Positions 8,250 through 17,029 of a stretch of 64,000 nucleotides of DNA are shown piece after piece. Origin of the DNA: JAEUMY01 sp033764435 (GTDB lineage: Bacteria; Pseudomonadota; Gammaproteobacteria; Burkholderiales; Usitatibacteraceae); contig JANRIX010000044.1 in the NCBI GenBank assembly GCA_033764435.1, positions 32,631 through 96,630 of the forward strand, read 5' to 3'. Within the stretch, counting starts at the first letter, position 1, and the number at the start of each line of letters is the position of its first letter. The notes beneath the pieces were generated by a model that ran no database searches, was not told the origin of the DNA, and saw nothing but the letters and a program-made list of their open reading frames with translations. A program made the position numbers and the translations under genes.

Positions 8250-8594
8250 GAGGCGTGTCTCCGAATTTGCGCGGGCGCGTGTCGTCTCCTGACATGTCCG
8301 ACCGTGAGCCGCCCGCACCTCGCAAGTTAGCACCCCGGGCTGCGCTCGTACATTGGCGGTTTCCACGATACTCTTCCGCCGGCTTCCCGCACGATTCTCG
8401 GCGCGTTCACCGGACTACGGCACGTCTGCACGGGCAGTCCTCCGACAGGCAACTGCATGCGTCAGGAATTCGATGCATCCGCAGCAATCCACTGAAGCAA
8501 GCCACGCGTTGCGCAGGGCAGCACTTGCTTCAGCGGCGCACTCGCCGTAAGGTGATGCCGACAGGTTGATCCGACCTGACTGGAGGAGGCACCC
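8250..8594. other. intergenic region without a supported gene
   Basis: These 345 bases separate the leftward SUKH gene from the rightward lipoprotein gene and should hold both promoters. No convincing coding frame was found. A GGAGGAGG ribosome site just before 8595 belongs to the lipoprotein gene. No copy of the palindrome is present. Confidence 0.5.
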
Positions 8595-9044
8595 ATGACT
8601 CGACGCCGCGTGATTGCAGTCATCGCCGCTGTGCTCGTTGCTGCCTGCGGCAAGGCGAGCGCCCCGCCTGCAGACCTGGAACAAGCCGTGGCAGTGGTGG
8701 GCTATCTCGCCTCATCGCGCTACATCAACCGCTCGATGTATTCGGCCACGTTCGAAAGCGGCACGCCGTCCGAGTTCATATCGTTTCTATTCTCCAGCAT
8801 GGGCGCCGCCGAGCGCCCGGAGCCCGCCAGCACGCGCCCGCCCGGCAGCAGCGGCCCGCCTGCCTGGCCGGATGACATTGGGTTTCACGCGTTGCACCCC
8901 AATCCGGGCGGTGGCAAACAGGTCGTCGTGACGCCAGACGACGCACGCGGCATGATCATCGCTGAAGGCTATGTGGACCCGGCGAAAAAACCAGTTCTCC
9001 GGCGAGAATTCGCGATGGCCAAACCCAAGAAGCCGCAACGGTGA
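8595..9044 (+). CDS. small lipoprotein of unknown function
   Basis: A 149-residue protein starting at ATG 8595 behind a strong GGAGGAGG site. The N-terminus is a lipoprotein signal: positively charged MTRRR, a hydrophobic core IAVIAAVLV, then the lipobox VAAC with the acylated Cys at about residue 18. The residue after it is Gly, so sorting to the outer membrane is expected. The mature part has a segment with many Tyr/Phe residues (SRYINRSMYSATFES...FISFLFSSMG), a Pro-rich linker, and a beta-rich half (GFHALHPNPGGGKQVVVTPDDARGMIIAEGYV). No family is recognised. Confidence 0.8.
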   Translation: MTRRRVIAVIAAVLVAACGKASAPPADLEQAVAVVGYLASSRYINRSMYSATFESGTPSEFISFLFSSMGAAERPEPASTRPPGSSGPPAWPDDIGFHALHPNPGGGKQVVVTPDDARGMIIAEGYVDPAKKPVLRREFAMAKPKKPQR

Positions 9045-9150
9045 TAGCCAGAGTCAAAGGCAGTACCATGCAGAGCAAAGGCGTTGGCCGCATTTGACTC
9101 GCTCTTGCCGACAACCAGAGAGCCTGGCTTCTTGAAACGGCCAGCTTGAA

Positions 9151-9192
9151 TCGGTCTGCATGAATCGGTGTGCATGTGTCGGTCTGCATGTG
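9151..9192 (+). repeat. tandem repeat, 3 x 14 bp
   Basis: Three head-to-tail 14-bp units, TCGGTCTGCATGAA, TCGGTGTGCATGTG and TCGGTCTGCATGTG, followed by a four-base partial unit. They lie in the 395-base gap 9045-9439, between the lipoprotein gene and the broken patatin gene. No coding frame is supported in the rest of the gap. Confidence 0.85.
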
Positions 9193-9439
9193 TCGGCCCC
9201 TGAATCCCGCTGCGCAGGCGCAACGGTCGCATACCTGCAGCGCCAGGCCGTGTCCCCGCTCGGCAAGCCGCAGCGCAGCACAGCAGCAGGCACATCATCC
9301 GGTACGCATTGACCCCGAAATGGTCCGCGCTCGCGATTGCTGATCAGGCGTCAACACGCCGGCTGACCCGGTCCGGTGTCATCAGCCAGTCACGACATCT
9401 CCACACACTCGACACATCGCCCGAGCAGGAGGAGTCCGC

Positions 9440-10609
9440 ATGGATACGCGCACCCGTGGAAAGACCGTTCAACAGGCTCCGCTCATTCCCCGCCCGGACC
9501 GATGTGAACGGATCGCGCTGGTGTTGCAAGGCGGGGGTGCACTGGGTGCCTATCAGGCGGGCGTCTACGAAGCGCTGCACACGGCGGGGCTCGAGCCAGA
9601 CTGGGTCTCGGGTGTCTCAATTGGCGCCATCAACGCGGCACTCATTGCCGGCAATCCGCCTGAACGCCGTCTTGAGCGCCTGCATGCCTTCTGGGATCTG
9701 ATCACCTCGCGCAAGATCTGGTATCACACACCGGATGGCGATGTGTTTCGCCAGGCGCGAAATGCGGCCAGCTCGATGCTCACCGTCTCGCTGGGGCAAC
9801 CCGGATTCTTCAAACCACGCTCACCGGGCCCCTGGATCAGTGCCGCCGGCGCCACCAACGCGACCAGCTATTACGACAGCGCACCATTGCGCCAGACCCT
9901 GCTGGACCTGATTGACTTCGACCTCCTGAACTCGGGCATCGTCCAGTTCTAGGTAGGTGCCGTGAATGTGCGCAGCGGCAATTTCGTCTACTTCGACAAT
10001 CAGCAGGAAATCATCGAACCCGAGCACATCATGGCCAGCGGCGCGCTTCCCCCGGCGCTCCCCATGATCAAGATCGGCGCGGACTATTTCTGGGATGGCG
10101 GCATTGTGTCCAACACCCCGCTGCAGCACCTGCTCGATCTGGAAGACAGCCTGAACGCGTTGGTCTTCCAGGTCGATTTGTTCAATGCCCGCGGCAACCT
10201 GCCGCGCGACATGCAGGAGGTGATGGCGCGCCACAAGGACATCATGTATTCATCCCGCACGCGCTACAACACCGACATCTTCCGCCGCCTGCAACACTGG
10301 AAGTCTCGTCTGAAGACTGCGCTGGACAAGGTGCCGGAGGACTCACTCACCGAAGAAGAAAGGAAGCTCAGAGCCGAGCTGGAGCATCAGCCAGAGATGA
10401 CCATCCTGCAACTGATCTACCAACAGCAGTCCTACGAAGGCCATGCCAAGGACTATGAATTCTCCGGCACGTCCATGCGCGAGCACTGGGCCACCGGACG
10501 CGAAGATACCCACCGTACGCTCCTGCGCAAAGACTGGCTGGTCATTCCACCATCGGGCGGAGGCATCGTCGTGTATGACGTTCACCGCGAGTACGATCGC
10601 TGGGCCTGA
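9440..10609 (+). pseudogene. patatin-like phospholipase interrupted by an in-frame TAG
   Basis: One continuous reading frame of about 390 codons beginning at ATG 9440 behind AGGAGGAG and broken by a single TAG at 9950-9952. There is no frameshift: the codons on both sides (IVQF, stop, VGAVNVRSGNF) stay in register with the patatin family, where Ser usually stands before VGAVNV, so TCG to TAG is the simplest change. The first half holds the oxyanion loop GGGALGAYQAG and the nucleophile elbow GVSIG. The second half holds the catalytic Asp in FWDGGIVSNTPL, the family DUF3734-like tail and conserved YFDNQ. The nucleophile and Asp therefore fall on different sides of the stop, so neither fragment should be a working lipase unless the TAG is read through. 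A GTG at 9962 could restart the second half. Confidence 0.85.
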
Positions 10610-10723
10610 GGGCCTTCGATTCAACCGCCGGGAAGAATCAGCTTGTCACAACCTCGTCGTTGAACCGGACATAGACTTTCGCACGGGGCATCTTGGCCCC
10701 GGTGCCGAACCGAGGAGAGACAG

Positions 10724-11095
10724 ATGACGACACTTGAAATTGGCCAGAAGCTGGTGGACTTGTGCATGGAAGGCAAGAGCAGCGAGGCTCAGGACACGCT
10801 GTATGCCGAAGACGCAGTGAGCGTCGAAGTGGCGCCGATGGCGGACATGCCGCAAACCGCCGAAGGGCTGGAAGCGATCAAGGCGAAGAGCGCCTGGTGG
10901 TATGACAATCACGAGATCCACGCCTTCGATGTCTCCGGCCCCTGGCCCCATGGTGATCGCTTCATCGTGATTTTCGACCTTGATGTCACCAACAAACCCA
11001 GCGGCATGCGCATGCAGATGAGCGAAGCCGGTCTGTACACCGTGGCCGATGGCAAGATCGTGAAGGAAGAATTCTTCTACACCATGGAGCCGTGA
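10724..11095 (+). CDS. SnoaL/NTF2-like domain protein
   Basis: A 123-residue protein with GAGGAGAGAC before ATG 10724. It has the cone-shaped NTF2-like pattern: an N-terminal helix (TLEIGQKLVDLCMEGKSSEAQDTLYAEDAVSVE), a second helix (TAEGLEAIKAKSAWWYDNH), and then beta strands (GDRFIVIFDLDVTNKPSGMRMQMSEAGLYTVADGKIVKEEFFY). Small proteins of this type bind hydrophobic ligands or act as isomerases or hydrolases, but the pocket gives no clear function. It stands 114 bases after the patatin pseudogene and seems to be its own unit. Confidence 0.8.
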   Translation: MTTLEIGQKLVDLCMEGKSSEAQDTLYAEDAVSVEVAPMADMPQTAEGLEAIKAKSAWWYDNHEIHAFDVSGPWPHGDRFIVIFDLDVTNKPSGMRMQMSEAGLYTVADGKIVKEEFFYTMEP

Positions 11096-11096
11096 C

Positions 11097-11117
11097 TCGC
11101 GGACAGCCCGTCCGCGA
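11097..11117 (+). terminator. hairpin after the NTF2-like gene
   Basis: TCGCGGAC and GTCCGCGA form an 8-bp stem around a 5-base loop, starting two bases after the stop codon. There is no T-run, so it may be a weak terminator or an mRNA 3'-end protector. Confidence 0.5.
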
Positions 11118-11191
11118 AATCATCACGTGCTCCCAGGAAGGCAAGGGCCGGTTGCGTGAGCCATGCAACCGGCCACATTGAGTGGCGTCCT

Positions 11192-11235
11192 ACTGCCACA
11201 CGACTGCCACACCACTGCCACACCACTGCCGTACC
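11192..11235 (+). repeat. tandem repeat, 4 x 11 bp
   Basis: Four head-to-tail units: ACTGCCACACG, two exact ACTGCCACACC, and a diverged ACTGCCGTACC. They lie in the 416-base gap 11096-11511, between the NTF2-like gene and the signalling operon. Apart from the hairpin near its left end, the gap shows no coding frame; the operon promoter is presumably in its right half. Confidence 0.85.
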
Positions 11236-11511
11236 GATGCCGCAGCACCAGACGTGCGTTCATGCATCGGCGCGCAACTGAACCGCATACCCGCACCTGG
11301 CACCACCGGCTCTGACGCAACAGAATCAGACACTCCAAGCAGATCTCGGTGACAAGCCGACCGGTGTTACGCCCGCCAGCCCGCCCCGGCACGCTGATGG
11401 TCGGAATCGCCAGCTAAAGTTTTTCCAGGCCTTGTCGATAACTCCGAACGATCCGGAAGAGCCCCGGGAAACTCCCCATGGCGGCTATCCGGATCGCATG
11501 GAGAGGCGGGA

Positions 11512-12438
11512 ATGGACACACCAATCAACAGCGGAGCACCGGCCTCCGGAACCAGCCCGACCGAGGCGCAGGTACAGGACACCGCGCCTGCGGCGCGCAC
11601 ACTGCTGCTGGTGGATGACGAGGACAACATCCTCACGGCGCTGCGTCGCCTGTTGCGACGGGACGGCTATCGCATCCTGACCGCCAATGGCGGCCAGGCG
11701 GCGCTGGACCTGCTTGCCAACGAGAAGGTCGATGTCATCGTTTCGGACCAGCGAATGCCCAACATGACGGGCGTGGATTTTCTCCGGCGAGTGAAAGAGC
11801 TGTATCCGGAGACGGTACGCATCGTGCTGTCCGGCTACACCGAACTGCAGTCCATCACCGATGCCATCAATGAAGGCGCCATCTACAAATTCCTCACCAA
11901 GCCCTGGGAGGATGAGCCGCTGCGCCATCACATCCGCGAAGCCTTCCATGTGAAGGTGATGGGCGATGACAATCGCCGCCTTTCCGGACAGTTGCGCACT
12001 GCCAACCGCGAGCTGGAGGTGATCAATTCCCAGTTCAATGAGCTGCTGCGCTATCAGGAGCTGCGCATTTCCTGCGCCAACACCAGCCTGTCCATCGCGC
12101 GCGAGGCATTCCATTTGCTGCCGGTGCCGGTGATCGGCGTGGATGACGAGGGCATGATCGCGCTCGCCAATCCGGCAGCCACCCGCATGCTGGGCTTCGA
12201 CGAAACCATTCTGGGCTCGGATGCCGCGCGTACCCTGCCAGGCGAAATGCTCGATCTCCTGGACCATGCCGGCGAGGGTGCTCGGCAGATCGAGCTGAAC
12301 GGACGGGGCCTGATCGTGAACTGCTGCCGGATGGGGGCGTCCTCCACCTCCCGAGGCTGGCTGCTCTCCTGCCTGCCCATGCAATGCGATGAGGCGCTCA
12401 TCAACCGGGCATCTGAACCCCAACCGGAGAACCATTGA
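11512..12438 (+). CDS. response regulator with C-terminal PAS-like domain
   Basis: A 308-residue protein. Residues 30-150 are a receiver domain: acidic pair in LLLVDDEDNI, phospho-acceptor D79 in VIVSDQRMPNMTG, conserved Thr/Ser region IVLSGYTE, and Lys in FLTKPWEDE. This is the RpfG-type receiver subgroup. A helical linker follows (RRLSGQLRTANRELEVINSQFNELL), then a PAS-like fold (LLPVPVIGVDDEGMIALANPAATRMLGFDETILGSDAART). No DNA-binding domain is present, so output is probably by protein-protein contact. It is first in a tight four-gene operon; the next gene begins three bases after its stop. An in-frame upstream start is less likely because a purine-rich stretch (GAGAGGCGGGA) precedes ATG 11512. 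Confidence 0.87.
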   Translation: MDTPINSGAPASGTSPTEAQVQDTAPAARTLLLVDDEDNILTALRRLLRRDGYRILTANGGQAALDLLANEKVDVIVSDQRMPNMTGVDFLRRVKELYPETVRIVLSGYTELQSITDAINEGAIYKFLTKPWEDEPLRHHIREAFHVKVMGDDNRRLSGQLRTANRELEVINSQFNELLRYQELRISCANTSLSIAREAFHLLPVPVIGVDDEGMIALANPAATRMLGFDETILGSDAARTLPGEMLDLLDHAGEGARQIELNGRGLIVNCCRMGASSTSRGWLLSCLPMQCDEALINRASEPQPENH

Positions 12439-12440
12439 AG

Positions 12441-13367
12441 ATGGAACCCACCCAAAACCGCCTGCGCGAGCAGGGCACCACGACCCTGCCCCCGTCCGTG
12501 GCCACCGCGCTGATCGACAACGATTGCAAGCCACTCAATGTCGGCGAGATCGAGGATGTCGTGCGCAATCTGCCCGCGCTGCCCGGCGTGGTGGTGGAGC
12601 TGCTCGCCACGTTGCGCGACAACGACGCGAGCCTGGATCGCATGGCCGAGCTCATCGCCACCGACCAGAGCCTGGCCGCGCGCGCATTGCGCCTGGCCAA
12701 CTCGCCCTTCTACGGGATGCCGCGCAAGGTCACCAGCATTGCTGAAGCCATCGCCCTCGTGGGCGTAGCGTCCATCCGCACCATCGTGCTGGCCGCTTCG
12801 CTCCCGGGTCACTTCCGCGTGGCGCGCAAATCGGGATTCGACCTCGATCGATTCTGGCGCCACAGCATCTCCGCAGCCATCGCAGCCAAGTCTTTCGCCC
12901 ATCTGCATGGCGGCAAGGAAAACGACGCCTTCGTCGCCGTTCTGCTCCATGACATCGGCAAGCTGGTGCTGGCCATCGGCTTTCCCGATCGCTACGCGTT
13001 GGTGCTGTCGCGCCTCCGTGCGCACGAAATTGATCCCCGGGAAATTGAAGCCGGCGTATTCGCCACCGACCACACCGTGGTGGGCGGGTTGCTGGCGCAG
13101 CGCTGGAATCTGCCCACGCAGATCGTGTCGGTGATTTCCGATCACCACAATCCGGATCTGTTCGAGGAGTATCCGCTGACTGCGATCGTGTACACGGCCA
13201 ATTATCTGGTGCGTTGCCTGGAACATCCGGACGATCCGATCTGGCGGGGCGTCGCGCTCGACATTTGCGGGCGCCGTCTCGGCGTGACCGAGGAGCAACT
13301 GGACGCGATCCTGGCGTCCACGGCCGACCAGGTGGAGGCGCTGTACACCTCGCTGGCCCAGGACTGA
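12441..13367 (+). CDS. HDOD domain protein
   Basis: About 308 residues from ATG 12441, with GGAG 11 bases upstream; an in-frame TTG at 12435 overlaps the previous stop and is less likely. The HDOD core is typical: NLPALPGVVVELLATLRDNDASLDRMAELIATDQSLAARALRLANSPFYGMPRKVTSIAEAIALVGVASIRTIVLAASL, then the helical second half with FWRHSISAAIAAKSFA and LLHDIGKLVLAI. The HD pair is kept in HDIGK, and HH in SDHHNPDLF. HDOD proteins serve as output or scaffold modules in signalling and motility. It is the second gene of the operon with the REC-PAS, kinase and HD-GYP genes. Confidence 0.9.
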   Translation: MEPTQNRLREQGTTTLPPSVATALIDNDCKPLNVGEIEDVVRNLPALPGVVVELLATLRDNDASLDRMAELIATDQSLAARALRLANSPFYGMPRKVTSIAEAIALVGVASIRTIVLAASLPGHFRVARKSGFDLDRFWRHSISAAIAAKSFAHLHGGKENDAFVAVLLHDIGKLVLAIGFPDRYALVLSRLRAHEIDPREIEAGVFATDHTVVGGLLAQRWNLPTQIVSVISDHHNPDLFEEYPLTAIVYTANYLVRCLEHPDDPIWRGVALDICGRRLGVTEEQLDAILASTADQVEALYTSLAQD

Positions 13368-13379
13368 GGGAGTGCATCC

Positions 13380-14906
13380 ATGCCCGCCGCGCCGATGACA
13401 TCGTTGCCGATCGAGACACGCACCGCCAACGCTGCAAGCCCCAATCCCGCTGCGAGCGCCACCGGCACTCCAGGTGCAGCCGGCGTTCCCGGCGTACCCG
13501 TCGAATTCATGCGCAAGCTGCTCGACGCCCATGGCACGGCCACCTTCGTGATCGACAACAACCACGTCATCACCGCCTGGAATGCGGCGTGCGAGCGGCT
13601 GACCGGTCTCGCCGCCCGGGACATGGTTGGCACCAGCCGCCAGTGGCACCCCCGACCGCCGGAGCAGCGCGCCACGCTGGCCGACCTGGTCCTGACCGGT
13701 GCCGTTGCCATCAGCGAGGATGGCCAGGTGCGGCCGTGCGCCCATCTGGCGGATGCCTACGAATGCAGGGTCCATTATCCCGATCTGGGCGAGAGCGGGC
13801 TATGGCTGCACTGTGTGGCAGCACCGCTGTTTGACGAGCATGGTGTGATGATCGGCGCCATTGAAACCCTGGTGCCGTTCGACCCGCCTGACACGGATGA
13901 CGAAGCCGCCCGCCCCGCCATCGAGGAGATGGTCGCGGCGCGCACCCAGCAGCTCAAGCAGGCCAATCTTGCGCTGGAAGGCGACATCCGCCGCCGCAAG
14001 GATGTGGAGCGCGAAGTGCTGCGCCGCAATGCCGAGCTGGTGGATCTGAACGCGCGTCTGTCCAAGGCGCAGGAACAGTTGATGCAATCCGAACGCCTGG
14101 CCTCCATTGGCCAGCTCGCGGCCGGTGTTGCGCACGAAATCAACAACCCCATCGGGTTCATCTTTTCCAACTTCAGCACGCTGGACAACTACCTCGCCGA
14201 TCTCTTCCGCATGCTCGATGCCTACGAGGCCGCCGAGCGGCTCCTCGCCACCGGTCCGGAGGCCGATGCCATCCGGGCGCTGCGCCAGGAGATCGAGCTC
14301 CAATACCTCAAGGAAGACATTCCCCAGCTCATGGCGGAATCGCGCGACGGCATCGTGCGGGTGCGCAAGATCGTGCAGGACCTCAAGGATTTCTCGCGCG
14401 TCGATGGCAACGCCGACTGGCAGTGGACCAACCTGCACACCGGCATCGATTCCACGCTCAACATCGTCAACAACGAAATCAAATACAAGGCGGACGTGGT
14501 GAAGGAGTACGGCCAGCTGCCGGACATCGAATGCCTGCCCTCGCAAATCAACCAGGTCATCATGAACCTGCTGGTCAACGCCTCGCATGCCATCGGCAAG
14601 GAACGTGGCCGCATCACGCTGCGCACCGGCGTGCAGGGCGAGCAGGTGTGGATCGAGGTGGAGGACAACGGCACGGGCATGCCCAAGGATGTGCAGTCGC
14701 GAATATTCGATCCCTTCTTCACCACCAAACCGGTGGGCAAGGGCACGGGGCTGGGGCTGTCGCTGTCGTACGGCATCGTGCAAAAGCATGGCGGCCGCAT
14801 CAGCGTGAACAGCGAGGTCGGCAAGGGCACCACGTTCCGCGTGGAGCTGCCCATCCAGCGCATGCAGCCCGAGGCCCTGTCCGAGACCTTGCAGGAGGCC
14901 GCATGA
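13380..14906 (+). CDS. PAS-domain sensor histidine kinase
   Basis: A 508-residue soluble kinase. A Pro/Ala-rich N-terminus is followed by a PAS domain (FMRKLLDAHGTATFVIDNNHVITAWNAACERLTGLAARDMVGT), a coiled coil (AARTQQLKQANLALEGDIRRRKDVEREVLRR), an H-box LASIGQLAAGVAHEINNPIGFI, then N-box MNLLVNASHAIG, G1 VEDNGTGMP, F-box IFDPFFTT and G2 GKGTGLGLSLSYGIV. All catalytic boxes are intact. There is no transmembrane segment, so the signal is cytosolic. The codons for the conserved RIF of the F-box form a near-perfect palindrome copy (14699-14710, GCGAATATTCGA). The likely phospho-acceptors are the receivers of the first and fourth genes. Its end overlaps the next start (ATGA). Confidence 0.92.
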   Translation: MPAAPMTSLPIETRTANAASPNPAASATGTPGAAGVPGVPVEFMRKLLDAHGTATFVIDNNHVITAWNAACERLTGLAARDMVGTSRQWHPRPPEQRATLADLVLTGAVAISEDGQVRPCAHLADAYECRVHYPDLGESGLWLHCVAAPLFDEHGVMIGAIETLVPFDPPDTDDEAARPAIEEMVAARTQQLKQANLALEGDIRRRKDVEREVLRRNAELVDLNARLSKAQEQLMQSERLASIGQLAAGVAHEINNPIGFIFSNFSTLDNYLADLFRMLDAYEAAERLLATGPEADAIRALRQEIELQYLKEDIPQLMAESRDGIVRVRKIVQDLKDFSRVDGNADWQWTNLHTGIDSTLNIVNNEIKYKADVVKEYGQLPDIECLPSQINQVIMNLLVNASHAIGKERGRITLRTGVQGEQVWIEVEDNGTGMPKDVQSRIFDPFFTTKPVGKGTGLGLSLSYGIVQKHGGRISVNSEVGKGTTFRVELPIQRMQPEALSETLQEAA

Positions 14907-16258
14907 ACGCGGTCGTCGATCGGCCGCAGTCGCCGCCTGCCGAAGGCGGTGCATCCGGCAGCGAGTGGGGCGTGCTGTGCGTGGATGACGAGCCCAGCAT
15001 CCTGTCGTCGCTGCGTCGCGTGTTCCGGCCGACGGGCAATCGCCTGTTCGTCGCCACGTCCGGGCAGGAAGGGCTCGCCATCCTGGCACGAGAATCCATC
15101 GATGTCGTCATTTCCGACATGCGCATGCCGGAGATGAACGGCGCCGAGTTTCTCGAGCGGGTGCGCGAGGACTGGCCTGACACCGTGCGCATGCTGCTCA
15201 CCGGCTATGCCGACATGCAATCCACCGTCGCCGCCATCAACAATGGCGGCATTCATCGCTACATCTCCAAGCCGTGGAACGACACCGACCTGCTGGCCAC
15301 CGTGCGCGAGGCGCTGGAGAAGAAATCGCTCAAGCGCGACAAGGAGCGGCTGGAGCGCGTGGTGCGCCAGCAAAACGAGGAGCTGAAGCTCCTCAACCGC
15401 GGCCTCGAAGAAAGAGTGTCCGAGCGCACGCAGGAACTCACGCTCGCGCTGGAGAACCTGAAGGTTGCCAACACGCAGTTGCACCAGAACTTCATCACCA
15501 CCATCAAGGTGTTCGCCAACGTCATCGAAATGCGCGGTGGCTCGCTCTCCGGCCACTCGCGGCGGGTGGCGGACCATGCCCGCAAGATCGCCACCCGCAT
15601 GGGGCTCACCGCCAACGAGGCGCAAGAGGTGTTTCTGGCCGGGCTGCTGCATGACATCGGCAAGATCGGCCTCACTGACGACGTGCTCGCCACGCCGGTG
15701 ACGCGACTCACGGGCGACCAGCTCGCGGCGTATCGCAAGCATGCGGGCAGCGGTGCCCATGCCTTGATGGCGCTCGACGGCATGCATCAGGTGGCCGAGG
15801 TGATTGCCGCCCACCATGAACACTTTGACGGCACCGGCTACCCACGCGCACTCACCGGCCTCGCCATTCCGCTCGCGGCGCGTATCGTGGCCGTGGCCAA
15901 CGACTATGACGGCCTGCGCCACGGCACGCTGGCACCGCGCCGCATGAGTCACGACGAGGCCATCCATCTGCTGCAGTCCCAGGCCGGTCGTCGCTACGAC
16001 CCGCAGGTGGTGAATGCCTTTGCCGAGGTGGTGAATGCCGAGCCGCAGGCCGGCCATCCTGCCGAGCGCAGCGTGTCGGTGTTCGATCTCAAACCGGGCA
16101 TGCGCACCGTGCAGGATGTGGTGGGCAGCAAGGGGGTGCTCCTGCTCGCGGCGGATTTCGTTCTGGACCAGGTGGTGATCGACCAGATGATGCGCTACTG
16201 CCGGGAAGAAGATCCCAAGCTGCAGCTGCTGGTGGAGTTGCCCGCCGGGAAGGCGTGA
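14903..16258 (+). CDS. RpfG-like response regulator, REC-HD-GYP cyclic-di-GMP phosphodiesterase
   Basis: About 451 residues starting at ATG 14903, which overlaps the kinase stop by four bases (ATGA). The receiver is at about 25-145 (VLCVDDEPSILSSL, VVISDMRMPEMNG, YISKPWNDTD), followed by a coiled coil (LERVVRQQNEELKLLNRGLEERVSERTQEL). The HD-GYP domain keeps all hallmarks: GHSRRVADHARKIA, LLHDIGKIGL, AAHHEHFDGTGYPRAL and VANDYDGL. Such proteins hydrolyse cyclic di-GMP after phosphorylation. A C-terminal beta-rich tail (SVFDLKPGMRTVQDVVGSKGVLLLAADFVLD) is common in this group. With the upstream kinase it forms a complete phosphorelay to cyclic-di-GMP breakdown. Confidence 0.93.
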   Translation: MNAVVDRPQSPPAEGGASGSEWGVLCVDDEPSILSSLRRVFRPTGNRLFVATSGQEGLAILARESIDVVISDMRMPEMNGAEFLERVREDWPDTVRMLLTGYADMQSTVAAINNGGIHRYISKPWNDTDLLATVREALEKKSLKRDKERLERVVRQQNEELKLLNRGLEERVSERTQELTLALENLKVANTQLHQNFITTIKVFANVIEMRGGSLSGHSRRVADHARKIATRMGLTANEAQEVFLAGLLHDIGKIGLTDDVLATPVTRLTGDQLAAYRKHAGSGAHALMALDGMHQVAEVIAAHHEHFDGTGYPRALTGLAIPLAARIVAVANDYDGLRHGTLAPRRMSHDEAIHLLQSQAGRRYDPQVVNAFAEVVNAEPQAGHPAERSVSVFDLKPGMRTVQDVVGSKGVLLLAADFVLDQVVIDQMMRYCREEDPKLQLLVELPAGKA

Positions 16259-16322
16259 ATGAGGGGTGTGAGCCTGGCGCCTGATGCAGCGGCGTGAAGA
16301 ACGACTGATGCAACGGCGACGT

Positions 16323-16336
16323 TGCGAATATTCGCA
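16323..16336. repeat. iterated palindrome TGCGAATATTCGCA, intergenic copy
   Basis: A perfect 14-bp copy, 65 bases after the HD-GYP stop and between convergent genes. Confidence 0.95.
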
Positions 16337-16349
16337 TCTAGCGCCCGTT

Positions 16350-16394
16350 ACTTCACCCGCCTCATTTCACGCGCCTCAACACCGCCTTGAACCG
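16350..16394. repeat. short duplicate of the 3' end of the secreted-protein gene at 21533
   Basis: The segment 16350-16378 matches 21507-21535, and 16377-16394 matches 21548-21565; about 14 bases present at 21535-21549 are missing here. Both copies follow a palindrome copy by about 14 bases. At 21533 this sequence encodes the C-terminus FKAVLKRVK and its flank, so 16350-16394 looks like a leftover of a paralogous gene end. Confidence 0.75.
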
Positions 16395-16439
16395 AGTATA
16401 TGGGGGCAGATGGTGTCTCACCCCATTTGTTTGCTCCGT

Positions 16440-16964
16440 TTATCTGCGGGGCGCTGGCAGGCAGTACGTTTGCTCCGTGCAGGGTTCTCCGCGAAACACC
16501 ACCTGCTCCGACCGGGCCAAGACCATGCCCACTCGCTCCAGCAGACGAATTGACGGCGCATTACGCGCATCCGTCACGGCAATGATCTCCTTTGCCGGCG
16601 TCATGTCGAAGATCATCGCCGCGGCCTCCAGCACTGCCAGCGAAGCGAATCCCTGCTCCTGATGCGCTGGCGCCAGCGTGAAGCCGATTTCCGCGCGCGC
16701 CTGATCGGCATCGATGAAGACGCCGACATCGCCCAGCAGGCTGTCGTCCGAATCGCGCGCGATAGCGATCTGGGACCAGTGGCCCGCCTGAAGCAGGGGC
16801 GCCGAATTGACATCCGCCAGGAACGCAGTCGCCTCTGCATCCGACATCACAGTCCATCCCTGGTACCGACCGACAATCGGGTCAGTGCGATAGGCCTGAA
16901 ATTGCACGAGGTCTGTTGGGCGAAGACGGCGCAGTGCAATCGGGGGGCGTGTTCTGGGGAGCAT
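16440..16964 (-). CDS. GNAT N-acetyltransferase, RimJ/RimL type
   Basis: A 174-residue GNAT of the ribosomal-protein-acetyltransferase-like subgroup: IALRRLRPTDLVQFQAYRTDP at the start, a central strand LLGDVGVFIDADQARAEIGFTLAPAHQEQGFASLAVLEAA containing the CoA loop (QEQGFAS), and IIAVTDARNAPSIRLLERVGM near the end. The Q-x-x-G-x-A/G loop is QEQGFA. Many members acetylate small molecules rather than ribosomal proteins, so the substrate is left open. It converges with the HD-GYP gene. A nine-G tract lies just upstream of its start, near 16991-16999. Confidence 0.85.
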   Translation of the reverse strand: MLPRTRPPIALRRLRPTDLVQFQAYRTDPIVGRYQGWTVMSDAEATAFLADVNSAPLLQAGHWSQIAIARDSDDSLLGDVGVFIDADQARAEIGFTLAPAHQEQGFASLAVLEAAAMIFDMTPAKEIIAVTDARNAPSIRLLERVGMVLARSEQVVFRGEPCTEQTYCLPAPRR

Positions 16965-17029
16965 TGGTCGTCAATGGGGTCACGCTTGCGGGGGGGGGAA
17001 GGTTAACCCACCTCGCCGAGTTCATCCGC

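Noticed and set aside
14423..14902. N-terminal extension of the REC-HD-GYP frame into the kinase gene
   Set aside because: The region is the conserved kinase catalytic domain in another frame; ATG 14903 overlaps the kinase stop in the usual ATGA manner.
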